From the NCBI GenBank assembly GCA_027624175.1, contig JAQBXT010000002.1, forward strand, positions 1 through 64,000: 64,000 nt of DNA, in the 5' to 3' direction. Positions 1 through 9,102 of the stretch are shown here, one piece after another (position 1 is the first letter of the stretch; each line of letters opens with the position of its first letter). Below the pieces are notes generated by a model. The model made no database searches. It was not told the origin of the DNA and was given only the letters and a program-made list of their open reading frames with translations. Source of the DNA: Pseudomonadota bacterium. GTDB taxonomy: Bacteria > Pseudomonadota > Gammaproteobacteria > Burkholderiales > SG8-39. Both the position numbers and the translations under genes were made by a program.

Positions 1-55
1 TCTCACTTCGTGGCGCTCAACGAATGCACGAAAAAGCTGTTTCACGAGCCATTCT

Positions 56-136
56 TCAACGACCTGTTAGAATTCCCGCAAGGCCGGTTACCGCGACACC
101 CGCGCCTGCGGCCTTCAGAAACTTTCTGCGTTTCAT
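56..136 (-). pseudogene. Orphan Tat signal peptide remnant
   Basis: On the minus strand an ATG at 136 follows a purine-rich ribosome-binding-like stretch and encodes a 26-residue peptide beginning MKRRKFLKAAGAGVAV, then a stop at 56. The twin-arginine start, hydrophobic Ala/Gly/Val core and LAG ending are those of a Tat signal peptide, but no mature protein follows in this frame. Periplasmic binding proteins of TRAP or TTT transporters with such leaders often sit beside sugar-acid operons like the one that follows, so this may be what is left of one. On the plus strand the first 60 bases read openly (SHFVALNECTKKLFHEPFF) and could be the 3' end of another gene. I cannot identify that. Nothing else is seen before 279. 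Confidence 0.4.
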
Positions 137-278
137 TCGTCTTCCCCTTTGGATGAATGCTGCGGCCGTCGCGGCCGCGCGCGCCAAATCTGCTCTACCC
201 CCCCGACAAAGTCAATCTCCTCCCGGCGGGGCGAAGGTTCTTGCAGTGCAGCACCCTCCCCAAGATATCCTGAGCGGC

Positions 279-1187
279 ATGCAGGCGTCGCCACAGCTAC
301 CGGCAGGCATCGTCCCGATGCAGTACGCGTTTTTCCGTCCGGACGGAGAACTCGATCTGGATGCCTTTCGCACGCAAGTCACAGCCTGCCTGCGCGCCGA
401 CGTGCAAGGCATCGCGATCCTGGGGCTCGCAACCGAGGTCTCCAAGTTGACGCGCGACGAACGTTCCGCTCTCTTGCAGGCAGCCGCGGCAGCGCTCGCA
501 AAGCGCCTGCCGTTGTCGGTGACGGTCTTCGGCCAGACGCCCGAGGAGCAGATCGACTTCGTGCGCGAAGCCGAGCGCGCCGGTGCGGCGAGCGTGGTGC
601 TGCAACCGCCCCGAATCCCTGGGTTGGACGAGGCGTCGCTGCTGCGCTTTTTCGGGCGGGTGATCGATGCCGCAAGCGTTCCCGCCGGCATCCAGAACGC
701 GCCCGAATACATCGGCATCGGGCTGGGCGTGGAGGGCATCGACTCCTTGCGCCGCAACCATCCCAACTTCCGCGTGCTGAAGGGAGAAGGCTCGGCTTTG
801 CTCATCCAGCGCACCATCGAGCAGACGCAGGGCAGGCTCGCGGTGCTCAACGGCCGCGCCGGACTGGAGTTGCCCGACAATTTCCGCGCCGGCTGCCAGG
901 GCCTGATCCCCGGCGCCGAAGCCTGCGACGTGCTGGCCCGTGTCTGGGCGGGGTTGCAGGGCGACGAACCGTCGGCAGCGCAGGCCGAGGCTTTGTACCG
1001 CGAGGTGCTGCCACTGCTCAGCTTCCTGATGCAGTCGATGGACCAGATCCTGTGCTACGGCAAGCGCCTGCTGGCGACGCGCATCGGCCTGGGCGAGGTC
1101 TTCGATCGCGCGCCGGCGCAGGCGCCGACCGCGTTCGGCCTGGAATGCCTCGAGCGCCACGCGGCGCGGCTGCCGGCCTGGCCCTGA
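279..1187 (+). CDS. DapA-family (dihydrodipicolinate synthase-like) lyase/aldolase
   Basis: A 302-residue TIM-barrel protein of the DapA/N-acetylneuraminate lyase family, likely acting on a 2-keto-3-deoxy sugar acid. The Schiff-base lysine is seen in VLKGEGS (Lys168), and the family's 'LTxDER' helix follows GLATEV near residue 50. Two usual catalytic features are altered. The Thr-Thr pair of GTTGE is replaced (GLATE), and the YNxP tyrosine motif reads QNAP (139–142), so this is not a classical DapA. The ATG at 279 is chosen because homology begins just after it; the frame stays open upstream to position 24, but that part is low-complexity. It heads a plus-strand operon with an SDR, an IlvD/Edd dehydratase and a UxaA-type dehydratase, which supports sugar-acid degradation. 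The exact substrate is not determinable. Confidence 0.8.
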   Translation: MQASPQLPAGIVPMQYAFFRPDGELDLDAFRTQVTACLRADVQGIAILGLATEVSKLTRDERSALLQAAAAALAKRLPLSVTVFGQTPEEQIDFVREAERAGAASVVLQPPRIPGLDEASLLRFFGRVIDAASVPAGIQNAPEYIGIGLGVEGIDSLRRNHPNFRVLKGEGSALLIQRTIEQTQGRLAVLNGRAGLELPDNFRAGCQGLIPGAEACDVLARVWAGLQGDEPSAAQAEALYREVLPLLSFLMQSMDQILCYGKRLLATRIGLGEVFDRAPAQAPTAFGLECLERHAARLPAWP

Positions 1188-1258
1188 TTACTGCTGCTCG
1201 CGTAGACGCTTGACCCCGGTCTGACGCCAACTTACCCTTTCCGCCCGAAGGGAGCGAC

Positions 1259-1963
1259 ATGAACCAACTCGATTTGAAGGGCCGCACCGCCGTCGTCACC
1301 GGCGGACTGATAGGCATTGGCGCGGCGATAGTGAAGCGCCTCGAAACCTCGGGCGCGAAAGTGCGCATCTGGGACGTCGGCGACAAGTCCAACCCGGTGG
1401 ACGTCACCGACCAGAAAGCCATCGAGCGCGCCACCGCCAAGGCGTTGGCCGATCTCGGGCGTATCGACATCCTCGTCAACAACGCCGGCATCGCCGGCCC
1501 GACCGTGCCCGTGGTGGACTATCCGGTAGACGAGTGGAAGCGCGTCATCGACATCGACCTCAACGGCCCATTTCTTTGCTGCCGAGCGGTCGTGCCACAC
1601 ATGGTGAAGGCGAAGTACGGGCGCATCGTCAACATCGCCTCCATCGCCGGCAAGGAGGGCAACCCGAACGCCGCGGCCTATGCCGCCGCCAAGGGCGGCG
1701 TGATCGCCTTCACCAAGGCGCTCGGCAAGGAGCTCGCCAAGACCGGCGTGCTCGTCAATTGCATCACGCCGGCGGCGGCGCAGACAGCGATCCTCGACCA
1801 GGTGACCCCGGAGTTCGCGCAGTTCATGCTGTCCAAGATTCCGATGGGGCGCTTCGTCAAGGTGGACGAGATCGCGGCGCTCACCTGCTGGCTCGCCTCG
1901 GAGGATTGCTCGTTCTCCACCGGCGCGGTGTTCGACATCTCGGGCGGAAGGGCGACTTACTGA
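1259..1963 (+). CDS. SDR-family NAD(P)-dependent oxidoreductase
   Basis: A 234-residue classical short-chain dehydrogenase, probably oxidising a hydroxyl of a sugar-acid intermediate. Seen are the nucleotide-binding TGGxxGIG motif (residues about 15–22), the structural NNAG, the catalytic Ser of NIAS and the YAAAK Tyr/Lys pair, and the C-terminal GAVFDISGG typical of FabG-like enzymes. It is about 10–15 residues shorter than usual because the stretch between beta-2 (IWDV) and DVTD is contracted. The start ATG at 1259 follows a GAAGGGAG-type ribosome-binding site. One base separates its stop from the next gene's ATG, so the two are surely co-translated. Confidence 0.85.
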   Translation: MNQLDLKGRTAVVTGGLIGIGAAIVKRLETSGAKVRIWDVGDKSNPVDVTDQKAIERATAKALADLGRIDILVNNAGIAGPTVPVVDYPVDEWKRVIDIDLNGPFLCCRAVVPHMVKAKYGRIVNIASIAGKEGNPNAAAYAAAKGGVIAFTKALGKELAKTGVLVNCITPAAAQTAILDQVTPEFAQFMLSKIPMGRFVKVDEIAALTCWLASEDCSFSTGAVFDISGGRATY

Positions 1964-1964
1964 C

Positions 1965-3695
1965 ATGGCCAAGAAAACCATCCCGTTGCGCAGCGTGCAG
2001 TGGTTCGGCCGCGACGACATCTACGGCTTCATCTACCGCAGCTGGACCAAGAACCGCGGCGTTCCGCACGACCAGTTCGACGGCCGGCCGGTGATCGGCA
2101 TCTGCAACACCTACTCGGAACTCGTGCCCTGCAATTCGCATTTCCGCACGCTCGCCGAGCATGTGAAGGCGGGGGTGCTCGAGGCGGGCGGTTTTCCGCT
2201 CGAATTCCCGGTGATGTCGCTGGGCGAAACACTGCTGCGGCCCACCGCGATGCTGTACCGCAACCTCGCCAGCATGGACGTCGAGGAGTCGATCCGCGCC
2301 AACCCGCTCGATGGCGCGGTGCTGCTGGTGGGCTGCGACAAGACCACGCCGGCCCTGCTGATGGGCGCCGCGAGCGTGGATCTGCCCACGGTGGCCGTGT
2401 CGGGCGGGCCGATGCTCTCGGGCAAGTACCGCGGCACCGACATCGGTTCGGGTACCAATGTGTGGTCGATGTCGGAGGACCTGCGCGCCGGCAAGATCAC
2501 GCGCGAGGAATTCCACGAGGCGGAGTCGTGCATGCACCGCTCGCACGGGCACTGCATGACCATGGGCACCGCCTCGACCATGGCCTCGATGGTGGAGGCG
2601 CTGGGCGTGGGCATGCCGGGCAACGCGGCGATTCCCGCGGTGGACGCGCGCCGCAACGTGCTGGCACGCATGGCCGGCCGCCGCGCGGTGCAGATGGTGA
2701 AGGAAAAGATGTCGCTGTCGAAAATCCTCACCAAACAGGCTTTCGAGAACGCGATCCGCGTCAACGCGGCGATCGGCGGCTCGACCAATGCGGTGATCCA
2801 CCTGATCGCCATCGCGCGGCGCATCGGCGTGGATCTGAAACTCGCCGACTGGGATCGCCTCGGGCGCGGCGTGCACACGCTGGTCAACCTCATGCCCTCG
2901 GGCAAGTACCTGATGGAGGATTTCTACTACGCGGGCGGCCTGCCGGCGGTGATCCGCGAGCTGGGCGAGAACGGCAAGCTGCACAAGACGGCGCTCACGG
3001 CGAACGGCCGCTCGCTCTGGGACAACAACAAGGACGCGCCGTGCTGGAACCGCGACGTGATCCACGCGTTCAAGAAGCCGTTCAAGAAGGATGCCGGCAT
3101 CGCGGTGCTGCGCGGCAACCTGTGCCCCGACGGCGCCATCGTCAAGCCCTCGGCGGCGACGCCGAAACTTCTCAGGCACCGCGGCCGCGCCGTGGTGTTC
3201 GAGAACATCGAAGACTTCCACAAGCGCGTCGACGACCCGGCACTCGACATCGATGCGAAGTGCATCATGGTGCTGAAGAACTGCGGGCCCAAGGGCTACC
3301 CGGGGATGGCGGAAGTCGGCAACATGCCGCTGCCGCCCAAGCTGCTGAAGAAGGGAGTCACCGACATGGTGCGCATCTCGGATGCGCGCATGAGCGGCAC
3401 CGCCTACGGCACGGTGGTCCTGCACGTCGCGCCGGAAGCCGCGGCGGGCGGGACGCTCGCGCTGGTGGAGAATGGCGACATGATCGAGCTCGACGTGGCC
3501 AAGCGCCGGCTGCAGCTGCTGGTGACACCGCGAGAGCTGGCCAGGCGTCGCGCGAAATGGAAGAAGCCGAAAGCGCCGCTGCCGCGCGGCTACTGGAAGT
3601 TATACTTCGACCACGTGCTGCAGGCGAACGAGGGCGCCGACCTGGATTTCCTCGCCGGCGGCAGCGGAAGCTTCGTGCCACGCGACAATCACTGA
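1965..3695 (+). CDS. IlvD/Edd-family sugar-acid dehydratase (arabinonate dehydratase-like)
   Basis: A 576-residue iron–sulfur dehydratase that should remove water from an aldonic acid to give a 2-keto-3-deoxy acid. The three conserved cluster cysteines are visible in GICNTYSE (about 47), GCDKTTPA (about 120) and CMHRSHGHCMTMG (about 190). Length and motif layout resemble the [2Fe-2S] L-arabinonate/D-xylonate dehydratase subgroup more than IlvD proper. It lies between the SDR and a UxaA-type dehydratase, and the product fits the DapA-family enzyme upstream. The true substrate (pentonate, fuconate or other) is an inference left open. Confidence 0.88.
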   Translation: MAKKTIPLRSVQWFGRDDIYGFIYRSWTKNRGVPHDQFDGRPVIGICNTYSELVPCNSHFRTLAEHVKAGVLEAGGFPLEFPVMSLGETLLRPTAMLYRNLASMDVEESIRANPLDGAVLLVGCDKTTPALLMGAASVDLPTVAVSGGPMLSGKYRGTDIGSGTNVWSMSEDLRAGKITREEFHEAESCMHRSHGHCMTMGTASTMASMVEALGVGMPGNAAIPAVDARRNVLARMAGRRAVQMVKEKMSLSKILTKQAFENAIRVNAAIGGSTNAVIHLIAIARRIGVDLKLADWDRLGRGVHTLVNLMPSGKYLMEDFYYAGGLPAVIRELGENGKLHKTALTANGRSLWDNNKDAPCWNRDVIHAFKKPFKKDAGIAVLRGNLCPDGAIVKPSAATPKLLRHRGRAVVFENIEDFHKRVDDPALDIDAKCIMVLKNCGPKGYPGMAEVGNMPLPPKLLKKGVTDMVRISDARMSGTAYGTVVLHVAPEAAAGGTLALVENGDMIELDVAKRRLQLLVTPRELARRRAKWKKPKAPLPRGYWKLYFDHVLQANEGADLDFLAGGSGSFVPRDNH

Positions 3696-3705
3696 GGAGG
3701 CTCGC

Positions 3706-5226
3706 ATGCTGCAGGCCGCCGACCTGACCATCCGCCTCAATCCGGACGACGACGTGGTGATCGCACGCGTCGAGATTGCGGCCGGCACGCAGATCCAGCG
3801 CGAAGGCGTGCGCACGGAGTCCGTGATTCCCGCCGGCCACAAGCTCGCCGCACGTGCCGTCGCGCAGGGCAAGCCGGTGCGGCGCTACAACCAGATCATC
3901 GGCTTCGCCACCAAGCCGATCCGGCCGGGCGAGCACGTGCACGTGCACAACCTGGCGATGGGCGAGTTCGAGCGGGACTATGCGTTCTGCAGCGGCGTGA
4001 AGCCGGTCGAGTACGCTCAGCCGGGCGCGACCTTCCAGGGCATCGTGCGCCAGGACGGCCGCGTTGCCACGCGCAACTACATCGGCATCCTGACCAGCGT
4101 GAATTGTTCCGCGACCGTGGCGCGCATGGTGGCCGACCACTTCAAGAACAACCTCGCCGACTACCCCAACGTCGACGGCGTGGTGGCGCTCACGCACAAG
4201 ACCGGCTGCGGCATGGCCTCCGAAGGCGAAGGCATGGAGCTCCTGCGGCGCACGCTCACCGGCTACGCGCAGCACCCCAATTTCTTCGCCACGGTGAGCA
4301 TCGGCCTGGGCTGCGAGGCGAACCAGCTCAACACCTGGATGGGCAGCGCCAAGCTGAAAGTCTCCGACAAGCTCCAGGCCTTCACCATCCAGGAAAAGGG
4401 CGGCACCACCAAGGCGGTGAAAGACGGCATCGCGCGCGTCAAGGCGCTGCTCCCGGAAGCGAACAAGGTGCAGCGCACACCCGTAGCGGCGAGCCACCTG
4501 ATCCTGGGCCTGGAGTGCGGCGGCTCCGACGGCTATTCGGGCATCAGCGCCAATCCCGCGCTGGGCGCCGCAGCCGACCTGCTGGTGCGCCACGGCGGCA
4601 CGCCGATCCTGTCCGAGACGCCGGAGATCTACGGCGCCGAGCACCTGCTCACGCGCCGGGCGGTGACGCGGGAAGTGGGCGAGAAACTGCTCGCGCGCAT
4701 CCGCTGGTGGGAGGACTACACCGCGCGCAACAAGATGGAAATGAACAACAACCCCTCGCCCGGCAACAAGGCGGGCGGGCTCACCACCATCCTGGAGAAA
4801 TCGCTCGGCGCCGCCGCCAAGGGCGGCACCATGAACCTGGTGGAGGTCTACGAGTTCGCGCAGAAAGTGACCGCCAAGGGCTTCGTGTTCATGGACACGC
4901 CGGGCTACGATCCGGTGTCGGTCACCGGGCACGTTGCCGGCGGCGCCAATGTGGTCTGCTTTACCACCGGCCGCGGCTCGGTGTACGGCTGCAAGCCCTC
5001 GCCCTCGCTCAAGCTCGCCACCAATTCGCGCCTCTACCAGAACATGGAAGAGGACATGGACGTCAACTGCGGCACCATCGTCGACGGCACCGAAACCGTG
5101 GAGCAGGTCGGCGAGCGCATCTTCAAGCTGATCCTGGAGACGGCCTCGGGCCGCAAGAGCAAGTCGGAGCTGCTCGGGTTCGGCGAGGACGAGTTCGCGC
5201 CCTGGGTCGTGGGCGCGACGATGTGA
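3706..5226 (+). CDS. UxaA-family (altronate/galactarate-type) dehydratase
   Basis: A 506-residue protein with an N-terminal SAF domain (about residues 10–80, ending near PIRPGEHVHVHN) followed by the large UxaA/GarD catalytic region: RNYIGILTSVNCSATV, the HKTGCGM motif, GLGCE and GLECGGSDGYSG. Family members dehydrate altronate or galactarate using a metal ion. A strong GAGGAGG ribosome-binding site precedes the ATG. Its last codons overlap the GTG start of the next gene, a membrane permease of unrelated function. Having two dehydratases of different folds in one operon suggests more than one acid is handled, or a two-step route. Confidence 0.88.
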   Translation: MLQAADLTIRLNPDDDVVIARVEIAAGTQIQREGVRTESVIPAGHKLAARAVAQGKPVRRYNQIIGFATKPIRPGEHVHVHNLAMGEFERDYAFCSGVKPVEYAQPGATFQGIVRQDGRVATRNYIGILTSVNCSATVARMVADHFKNNLADYPNVDGVVALTHKTGCGMASEGEGMELLRRTLTGYAQHPNFFATVSIGLGCEANQLNTWMGSAKLKVSDKLQAFTIQEKGGTTKAVKDGIARVKALLPEANKVQRTPVAASHLILGLECGGSDGYSGISANPALGAAADLLVRHGGTPILSETPEIYGAEHLLTRRAVTREVGEKLLARIRWWEDYTARNKMEMNNNPSPGNKAGGLTTILEKSLGAAAKGGTMNLVEVYEFAQKVTAKGFVFMDTPGYDPVSVTGHVAGGANVVCFTTGRGSVYGCKPSPSLKLATNSRLYQNMEEDMDVNCGTIVDGTETVEQVGERIFKLILETASGRKSKSELLGFGEDEFAPWVVGATM

Positions 5227-6239
5227 CGCGGCGCTCGCGGGTGCTCGCCTATGCGGCGGCGCTTGCGGCATTGCTGGCGCTGACCGTCCTTGCTTTCGCC
5301 GCAGGCCGCTTTCCGCTTGCGCCCGGCGAGCTCGCCGCGCTCGCCGCCAATCACCTGTTCGGCGCGCACTACCGTGTCGATCCCGCGGCCGAGACGGTGG
5401 TGCTGCAGATCCGCGGCCCGCGCATCCTCGCCGCCCTGCTGGTCGGCGCGTCGCTCGCCGCCGCCGGCACCGCCTACCAGGGCATGTTCCGCAATCCGCT
5501 CGTATCGCCCGACATCCTTGGCGTATCCGCGGGCGCGGCGCTGGGAGCCGTGCTCGGCATCTTCTTTTCGCAAAGCGCCCTGGTGATCCAGCTCGGTGCC
5601 TTCGGCGGGGGTCTCGCCGCGGTCGCCGTGGTGATCGCCGTCGGGGCAAGCGTGCGCCGCCACGACCCGATCCTCGCGCTGATCCTCGCCGGCATCGTCA
5701 TCGGCACGCTGTTCGGGTCGCTCATCGCGCTGCTCAAGTACCTCGCCGATCCCTACAACCAGCTGCCGGCAATCACTTATTGGTTGCTCGGCAGCCTCGC
5801 TGCGGTGTCGCCGCGCGACCTGGCCCTCGCAGCGCCCTTCGCGCTCGCCGGCCTGGTGCCCCTCTACCTGCTGCGCTGGCGCATGAACCTGCTTTCGCTC
5901 CCGGACGACGAGGCGCGCGCGCTCGGTGTGCCGGTCGGCAGGCTGCGGCTCGCCGTGGTGTGCGCGGCCACGCTGATGACCGCCGCCGCAGTGGCGATCT
6001 CCGGCATCATCGGCTGGGTGGGCCTGTTGATTCCGCACGCCGCGCGGCTGCTCGTGGGCCCGGAGTTTTCGCGCCTGCTGCCGCTGTCCATGGTGCTCGG
6101 CGCGGCATTCCTGCTGGCGGTGGACACCTTGAGCCGTACCCTCGCGCCGATCGAGATCCCGCCGGGCGTGCTGACGGCGCTCATCGGCACCCCGTTCTTC
6201 CTGTGGCTGTTCGCCAGCGCGCGGCGCTCGTGGCAGTGA
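5223..6239 (+). CDS. FecCD/BtuC-type ABC transporter permease
   Basis: A 338-residue inner-membrane permease of the iron-siderophore/cobalamin (FecCD) family, with many hydrophobic helices and the family motifs RGPRILAALLVGASLAAAG, AYQGMFRNPLVSPDILGVSAGA and GLLIPHAARLL. The start is a GTG at 5223 overlapping the uxaA-like stop (GTGA). The downstream ATPase overlaps its stop (TGATG). No substrate-binding protein is adjacent. A btuB/btuF pair lacking its own permease and ATPase lies at 56–59 kb, so a BtuC role in vitamin B12 import is the best inference. A ferric-siderophore role cannot be excluded. Confidence 0.85.
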   Translation: MTRRSRVLAYAAALAALLALTVLAFAAGRFPLAPGELAALAANHLFGAHYRVDPAAETVVLQIRGPRILAALLVGASLAAAGTAYQGMFRNPLVSPDILGVSAGAALGAVLGIFFSQSALVIQLGAFGGGLAAVAVVIAVGASVRRHDPILALILAGIVIGTLFGSLIALLKYLADPYNQLPAITYWLLGSLAAVSPRDLALAAPFALAGLVPLYLLRWRMNLLSLPDDEARALGVPVGRLRLAVVCAATLMTAAAVAISGIIGWVGLLIPHAARLLVGPEFSRLLPLSMVLGAAFLLAVDTLSRTLAPIEIPPGVLTALIGTPFFLWLFASARRSWQ

Positions 6240-7000
6240 TGCTCGAGGCGCGCGACCTGGGTTACGGCTATCCCGGCCGTGCGGTAGGCCGCGGCCTGGA
6301 CCTGGAACTCGGCGCGGGCGAGGTGTTGTGCCTCCTGGGGCCGAACGGCGGCGGCAAGACGACGCTGTTTCGCACGCTGCTGGGGCTCCTGCCCGCGCAG
6401 GCAGGCACGGTGCGGCTCGCGGGACAGTCGCTCGAAACCCTGCAGCGTGCCGACGTCGCCCGGCGCATGGGTTACGTGCCCCAGGTACACGGCGCGCAAT
6501 TCGCCTTTACGGTACGCGAAGCCGTACTCATGGGTCGCACTGCGCACATCGGTATGTTCGCGGCGCCGGGCCCGGCGGACCGGGATGCCGCCGAGGGCGC
6601 GATTCAGGCGCTGGGCATCGGCGCGCTCGCCGAGCGCGTGATCACGGAACTTTCGGGCGGCGAGCGCCAGCTCGCGATGATCGCGCGCGCGCTGGCGCAG
6701 GGCGCGCGCGCGCTGGTGCTCGACGAGCCGACCGCGAGTCTCGACTTCGGCAACCAGGTGCGGGTATTGCGCGAGATCCGGCGCCTCGCCGCCGAAGGCT
6801 ACGCGGTGGTGTTTTCCACCCATGACCCCGGCCAGGCGTTCCTCGCCGCCAGCCGCGTGCTGCTCCTCGCGCACGGCGGCGCGCGGCTCCAGGGCACGCC
6901 CGCGGAGGTGATCACCGCGGAAAACCTGCACGACGTCTATGGCGTCGAGGTGCGCGTCGCAGCGCTGGAGGGTGTGCGCGTGTGCATGCCGGTGCTCTAG
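6239..7000 (+). CDS. ABC transporter ATP-binding protein (BtuD/FecE-like)
   Basis: A 253-residue ATPase partnered with the preceding permease. Visible are Walker A (GPNGGGKTT, about 34–42), the Q-loop YVPQVHG, the signature LSGGERQ, Walker B ALVLDEPTASLD and the switch histidine in STHDP. The ATG at 6239 overlaps the permease stop. The C-terminal GTPAEVITAENLHDVYGVEV is typical of the iron/cobalamin importer ATPases. It is followed two bases later by rsmE. Confidence 0.88.
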   Translation: MLEARDLGYGYPGRAVGRGLDLELGAGEVLCLLGPNGGGKTTLFRTLLGLLPAQAGTVRLAGQSLETLQRADVARRMGYVPQVHGAQFAFTVREAVLMGRTAHIGMFAAPGPADRDAAEGAIQALGIGALAERVITELSGGERQLAMIARALAQGARALVLDEPTASLDFGNQVRVLREIRRLAAEGYAVVFSTHDPGQAFLAASRVLLLAHGGARLQGTPAEVITAENLHDVYGVEVRVAALEGVRVCMPVL

Positions 7001-7002
7001 CC

Positions 7003-7752
7003 ATGAGCGACAGGCCAGAGCGCAGCGCGCGTTTCTTCGCCGAGCAGCCGCTTGCTGCCGGCGCGGTCACGCTTCTGTCCGAGGCTTCGGCGCATCACGC
7101 GGTGCACGTGCTGCGCCTGCGCGCAGGCGAAGGCGTGACGCTGTTCGACGGCCGGGGCGGGGAGTACAGCGGCCGCATCGCCGGAATCGATCGCCTGCGC
7201 GTGAGCGTGCAGGTGCTGGCGCACCATGCGCTGGACCGCGAATCTCCGCTCGCCGTGACGCTGCTGCAGGGCGTGTCCTCGAGCGAAAAGATGGACTTCA
7301 CCGTGCAAAAGGCCACCGAACTGGGCGTCGCCACCCTGCAGCCGATCATTGCGGCGCGCTCCCAGGGGCGCATCGCCGGCGAGCGCGCGGAGCAAAAACG
7401 CGTTCACTGGCGGCGCGTAGCCATCGCCGCTTGCGAGCAATGCGGACGCAACATGATCCCCGAGGTGCTCCCGCCCCTGCCGCTCGTCGAGTACTGCCGC
7501 GTACCCGCAGCGCGCGGCAAGCGTCTCCTGCTCTCGCCCGGCGCACGACTGGCCCTGCGCGCCGCGGCAGCAGGACTCGACGGCACGGCCACGCTCGCCG
7601 CCGGACCCGAGGGTGGCTTCACCGCCGAAGAGGAGGCGATGCTCGCCGCGGCGGGTTTCGTGCCCGTGCGCCTGGGGCCGAGGGTGCTGCGCACCGAAAC
7701 CGCCGCCATCGCGGCGCTCGCCGCGCTCAACGCGCTGGCGGGCGACTTTTGA
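7003..7752 (+). CDS. rsmE: 16S rRNA m3U1498 methyltransferase RsmE
   Basis: A 249-residue SPOUT-fold methyltransferase that methylates N3 of U1498 in 16S rRNA. Signature pieces are the N-terminal SEASAHHAVHVLRLRAGE, the central SSEKMDFTVQKATELGV, and the C-terminal knot/SAM site AGPEGGFTAEEE followed by LGPRVLRTETAA. The ATG at 7003 lies two bases after the ATPase stop; an in-frame earlier ATG inside that gene is less likely. It runs with the transporter genes but its function is independent. Confidence 0.95.
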   Translation: MSDRPERSARFFAEQPLAAGAVTLLSEASAHHAVHVLRLRAGEGVTLFDGRGGEYSGRIAGIDRLRVSVQVLAHHALDRESPLAVTLLQGVSSSEKMDFTVQKATELGVATLQPIIAARSQGRIAGERAEQKRVHWRRVAIAACEQCGRNMIPEVLPPLPLVEYCRVPAARGKRLLLSPGARLALRAAAAGLDGTATLAAGPEGGFTAEEEAMLAAAGFVPVRLGPRVLRTETAAIAALAALNALAGDF

Positions 7753-7780
7753 GCATTGCCTTAGAATCGCGCGCGAGCCC

Positions 7781-9097
7781 ATGACCGCGCCCGCCAAGCC
7801 CGAAGAGTTCGTCCGCTGGCTCCGTCAGACCGCGCCCTACCTGCACGCCTTCGGCGGGCGCACCTTCGTCATCGGCTTCGGCGGCGAGTTGATCACCGAG
7901 CGCGCGCGCTTCGCACAATTCATCCAGGACGTGAACCTGCTCGCCGCGCTCGACATCCGCCTCGTACTGGTGCACGGCGCGCGCCCGCAGATCGAGGCCG
8001 AGCTCAAGGCGAAAGGCCTGCGCTCGCGCTACGCCAAGGGCCTGCGCATCACCGATGCGGCGGCGCTGGTGGCGGTGAAGCACGCGGCGGGCGCGCTGCG
8101 CGTGGACATCGAGGCCCTGCTCTCGCAGGGCCTGCCCAGTTCGCCGATGGCCGGCGCCGAGATCCGCGTCGCTTCGGGCAACTACATCGCCGCGCAGCCG
8201 ATCGGCGTGGTCGAAGGCGTCGACTACCAGTTCACCGGCCTGGTACGCAAGGTCGATGCGACGGGCATCGCGCGGCGCCTGCAGGCGGGCGAAGTGGTGC
8301 TGGTGCCGCACCTCGGTTACTCGCCCACCGGCGAGGTCTTCAATCTGTCCTGGGAGGACGTGGCGCAGAGCGTCGCCGCCGCACTCGGCGCGGACAAACT
8401 GCTCTTGTTCGTCGACCGGCTGCCCGCGGACCGCAAGGGTGCGGTGATCGGGGAGTTGACGGCGCGCGAGGCCAAGGCACTGCTGAAGAAGGCCGACCTC
8501 GGCGCGCACGCCGCGGGCGCCCTGCGCCACGCGCTTGCCGCGCTCGCCGCGGGCGTGGGCCGGGCGCACCTGATTTCAAGGCGCACCCCCGGGGCTGCGC
8601 TGCTCGAACTGTTCACGCACTCGGGCGTCGGCACCATGATCACCGCCGAGCCCATGCAGCGGTTGCGCGAGGCGCGCATCGAGGACGTCGGCAGCATCCT
8701 CGGCCTGATCGAACCGCTCGAAGCCGATGGCACGCTGGTGAAGCGCGGCCGCGAGCGCCTCGAGCGCGAGATTGCCAATTTCGTCGTGCTCGAGCACGAC
8801 GGCGCGTTGCTCGGCTGCGCCGCGCTCTATCCATTGCCCGAGAAAAGCGCCGAGCTCGCCTGCCTCGCCGTGGCGCCCGATGCGCGCGACGCCGGCCACG
8901 GCGAGCGGCTGCTGCAGGCCTGCGAGGCGCGCGCGAAGGGCATGAAGATCCGCAAGCTGTTTGCGCTCACCACGCGCGCCGAGCACTGGTTCCTGACGCA
9001 GGGCTTCAAGGCCGCGTCGCCGGCGGCGCTGCCCGGGGAGCGCCAGGCGCTCTATAATTGGAAACGCGGTTCCAAAGTGTTCCTCAAGCGGACCTGA
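7781..9097 (+). CDS. argA: N-acetylglutamate synthase
   Basis: A 438-residue two-domain enzyme making N-acetylglutamate, the first step of arginine synthesis. An N-terminal amino-acid-kinase-like domain ([29 protein letters not shown]) is fused to a C-terminal GNAT acetyltransferase ([20 protein letters not shown]). A TAGAAT -10-like box at 7762–7767 would start transcripts only about seven bases before the ATG at 7781. The end of the gene carries the -10 of the next gene. Confidence 0.95.
   Translation: MTAPAKPEEFVRWLRQTAPYLHAFGGRTFVIGFGGELITERARFAQFIQDVNLLAALDIRLVLVHGARPQIEAELKAKGLRSRYAKGLRITDAAALVAVKHAAGALRVDIEALLSQGLPSSPMAGAEIRVASGNYIAAQPIGVVEGVDYQFTGLVRKVDATGIARRLQAGEVVLVPHLGYSPTGEVFNLSWEDVAQSVAAALGADKLLLFVDRLPADRKGAVIGELTAREAKALLKKADLGAHAAGALRHALAALAAGVGRAHLISRRTPGAALLELFTHSGVGTMITAEPMQRLREARIEDVGSILGLIEPLEADGTLVKRGRERLEREIANFVVLEHDGALLGCAALYPLPEKSAELACLAVAPDARDAGHGERLLQACEARAKGMKIRKLFALTTRAEHWFLTQGFKAASPAALPGERQALYNWKRGSKVFLKRT
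9053..9058 (+). promoter_or_regulatory. Promoter -10 box for yggX inside argA
   Basis: A perfect TATAAT lies in the last codons of argA, about 45 bases before the yggX start. No good -35 hexamer is seen at the right spacing, so strength is uncertain. It would give yggX expression independent of argA. Confidence 0.4.
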
Positions 9098-9102
9098 TTC
9101 CC

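Noticed and set aside
4104..5222. Long open frame running into the FecCD permease from inside the UxaA gene
   Set aside because: Out-of-frame shadow of the dehydratase; permease homology starts only after the GTG at 5223.
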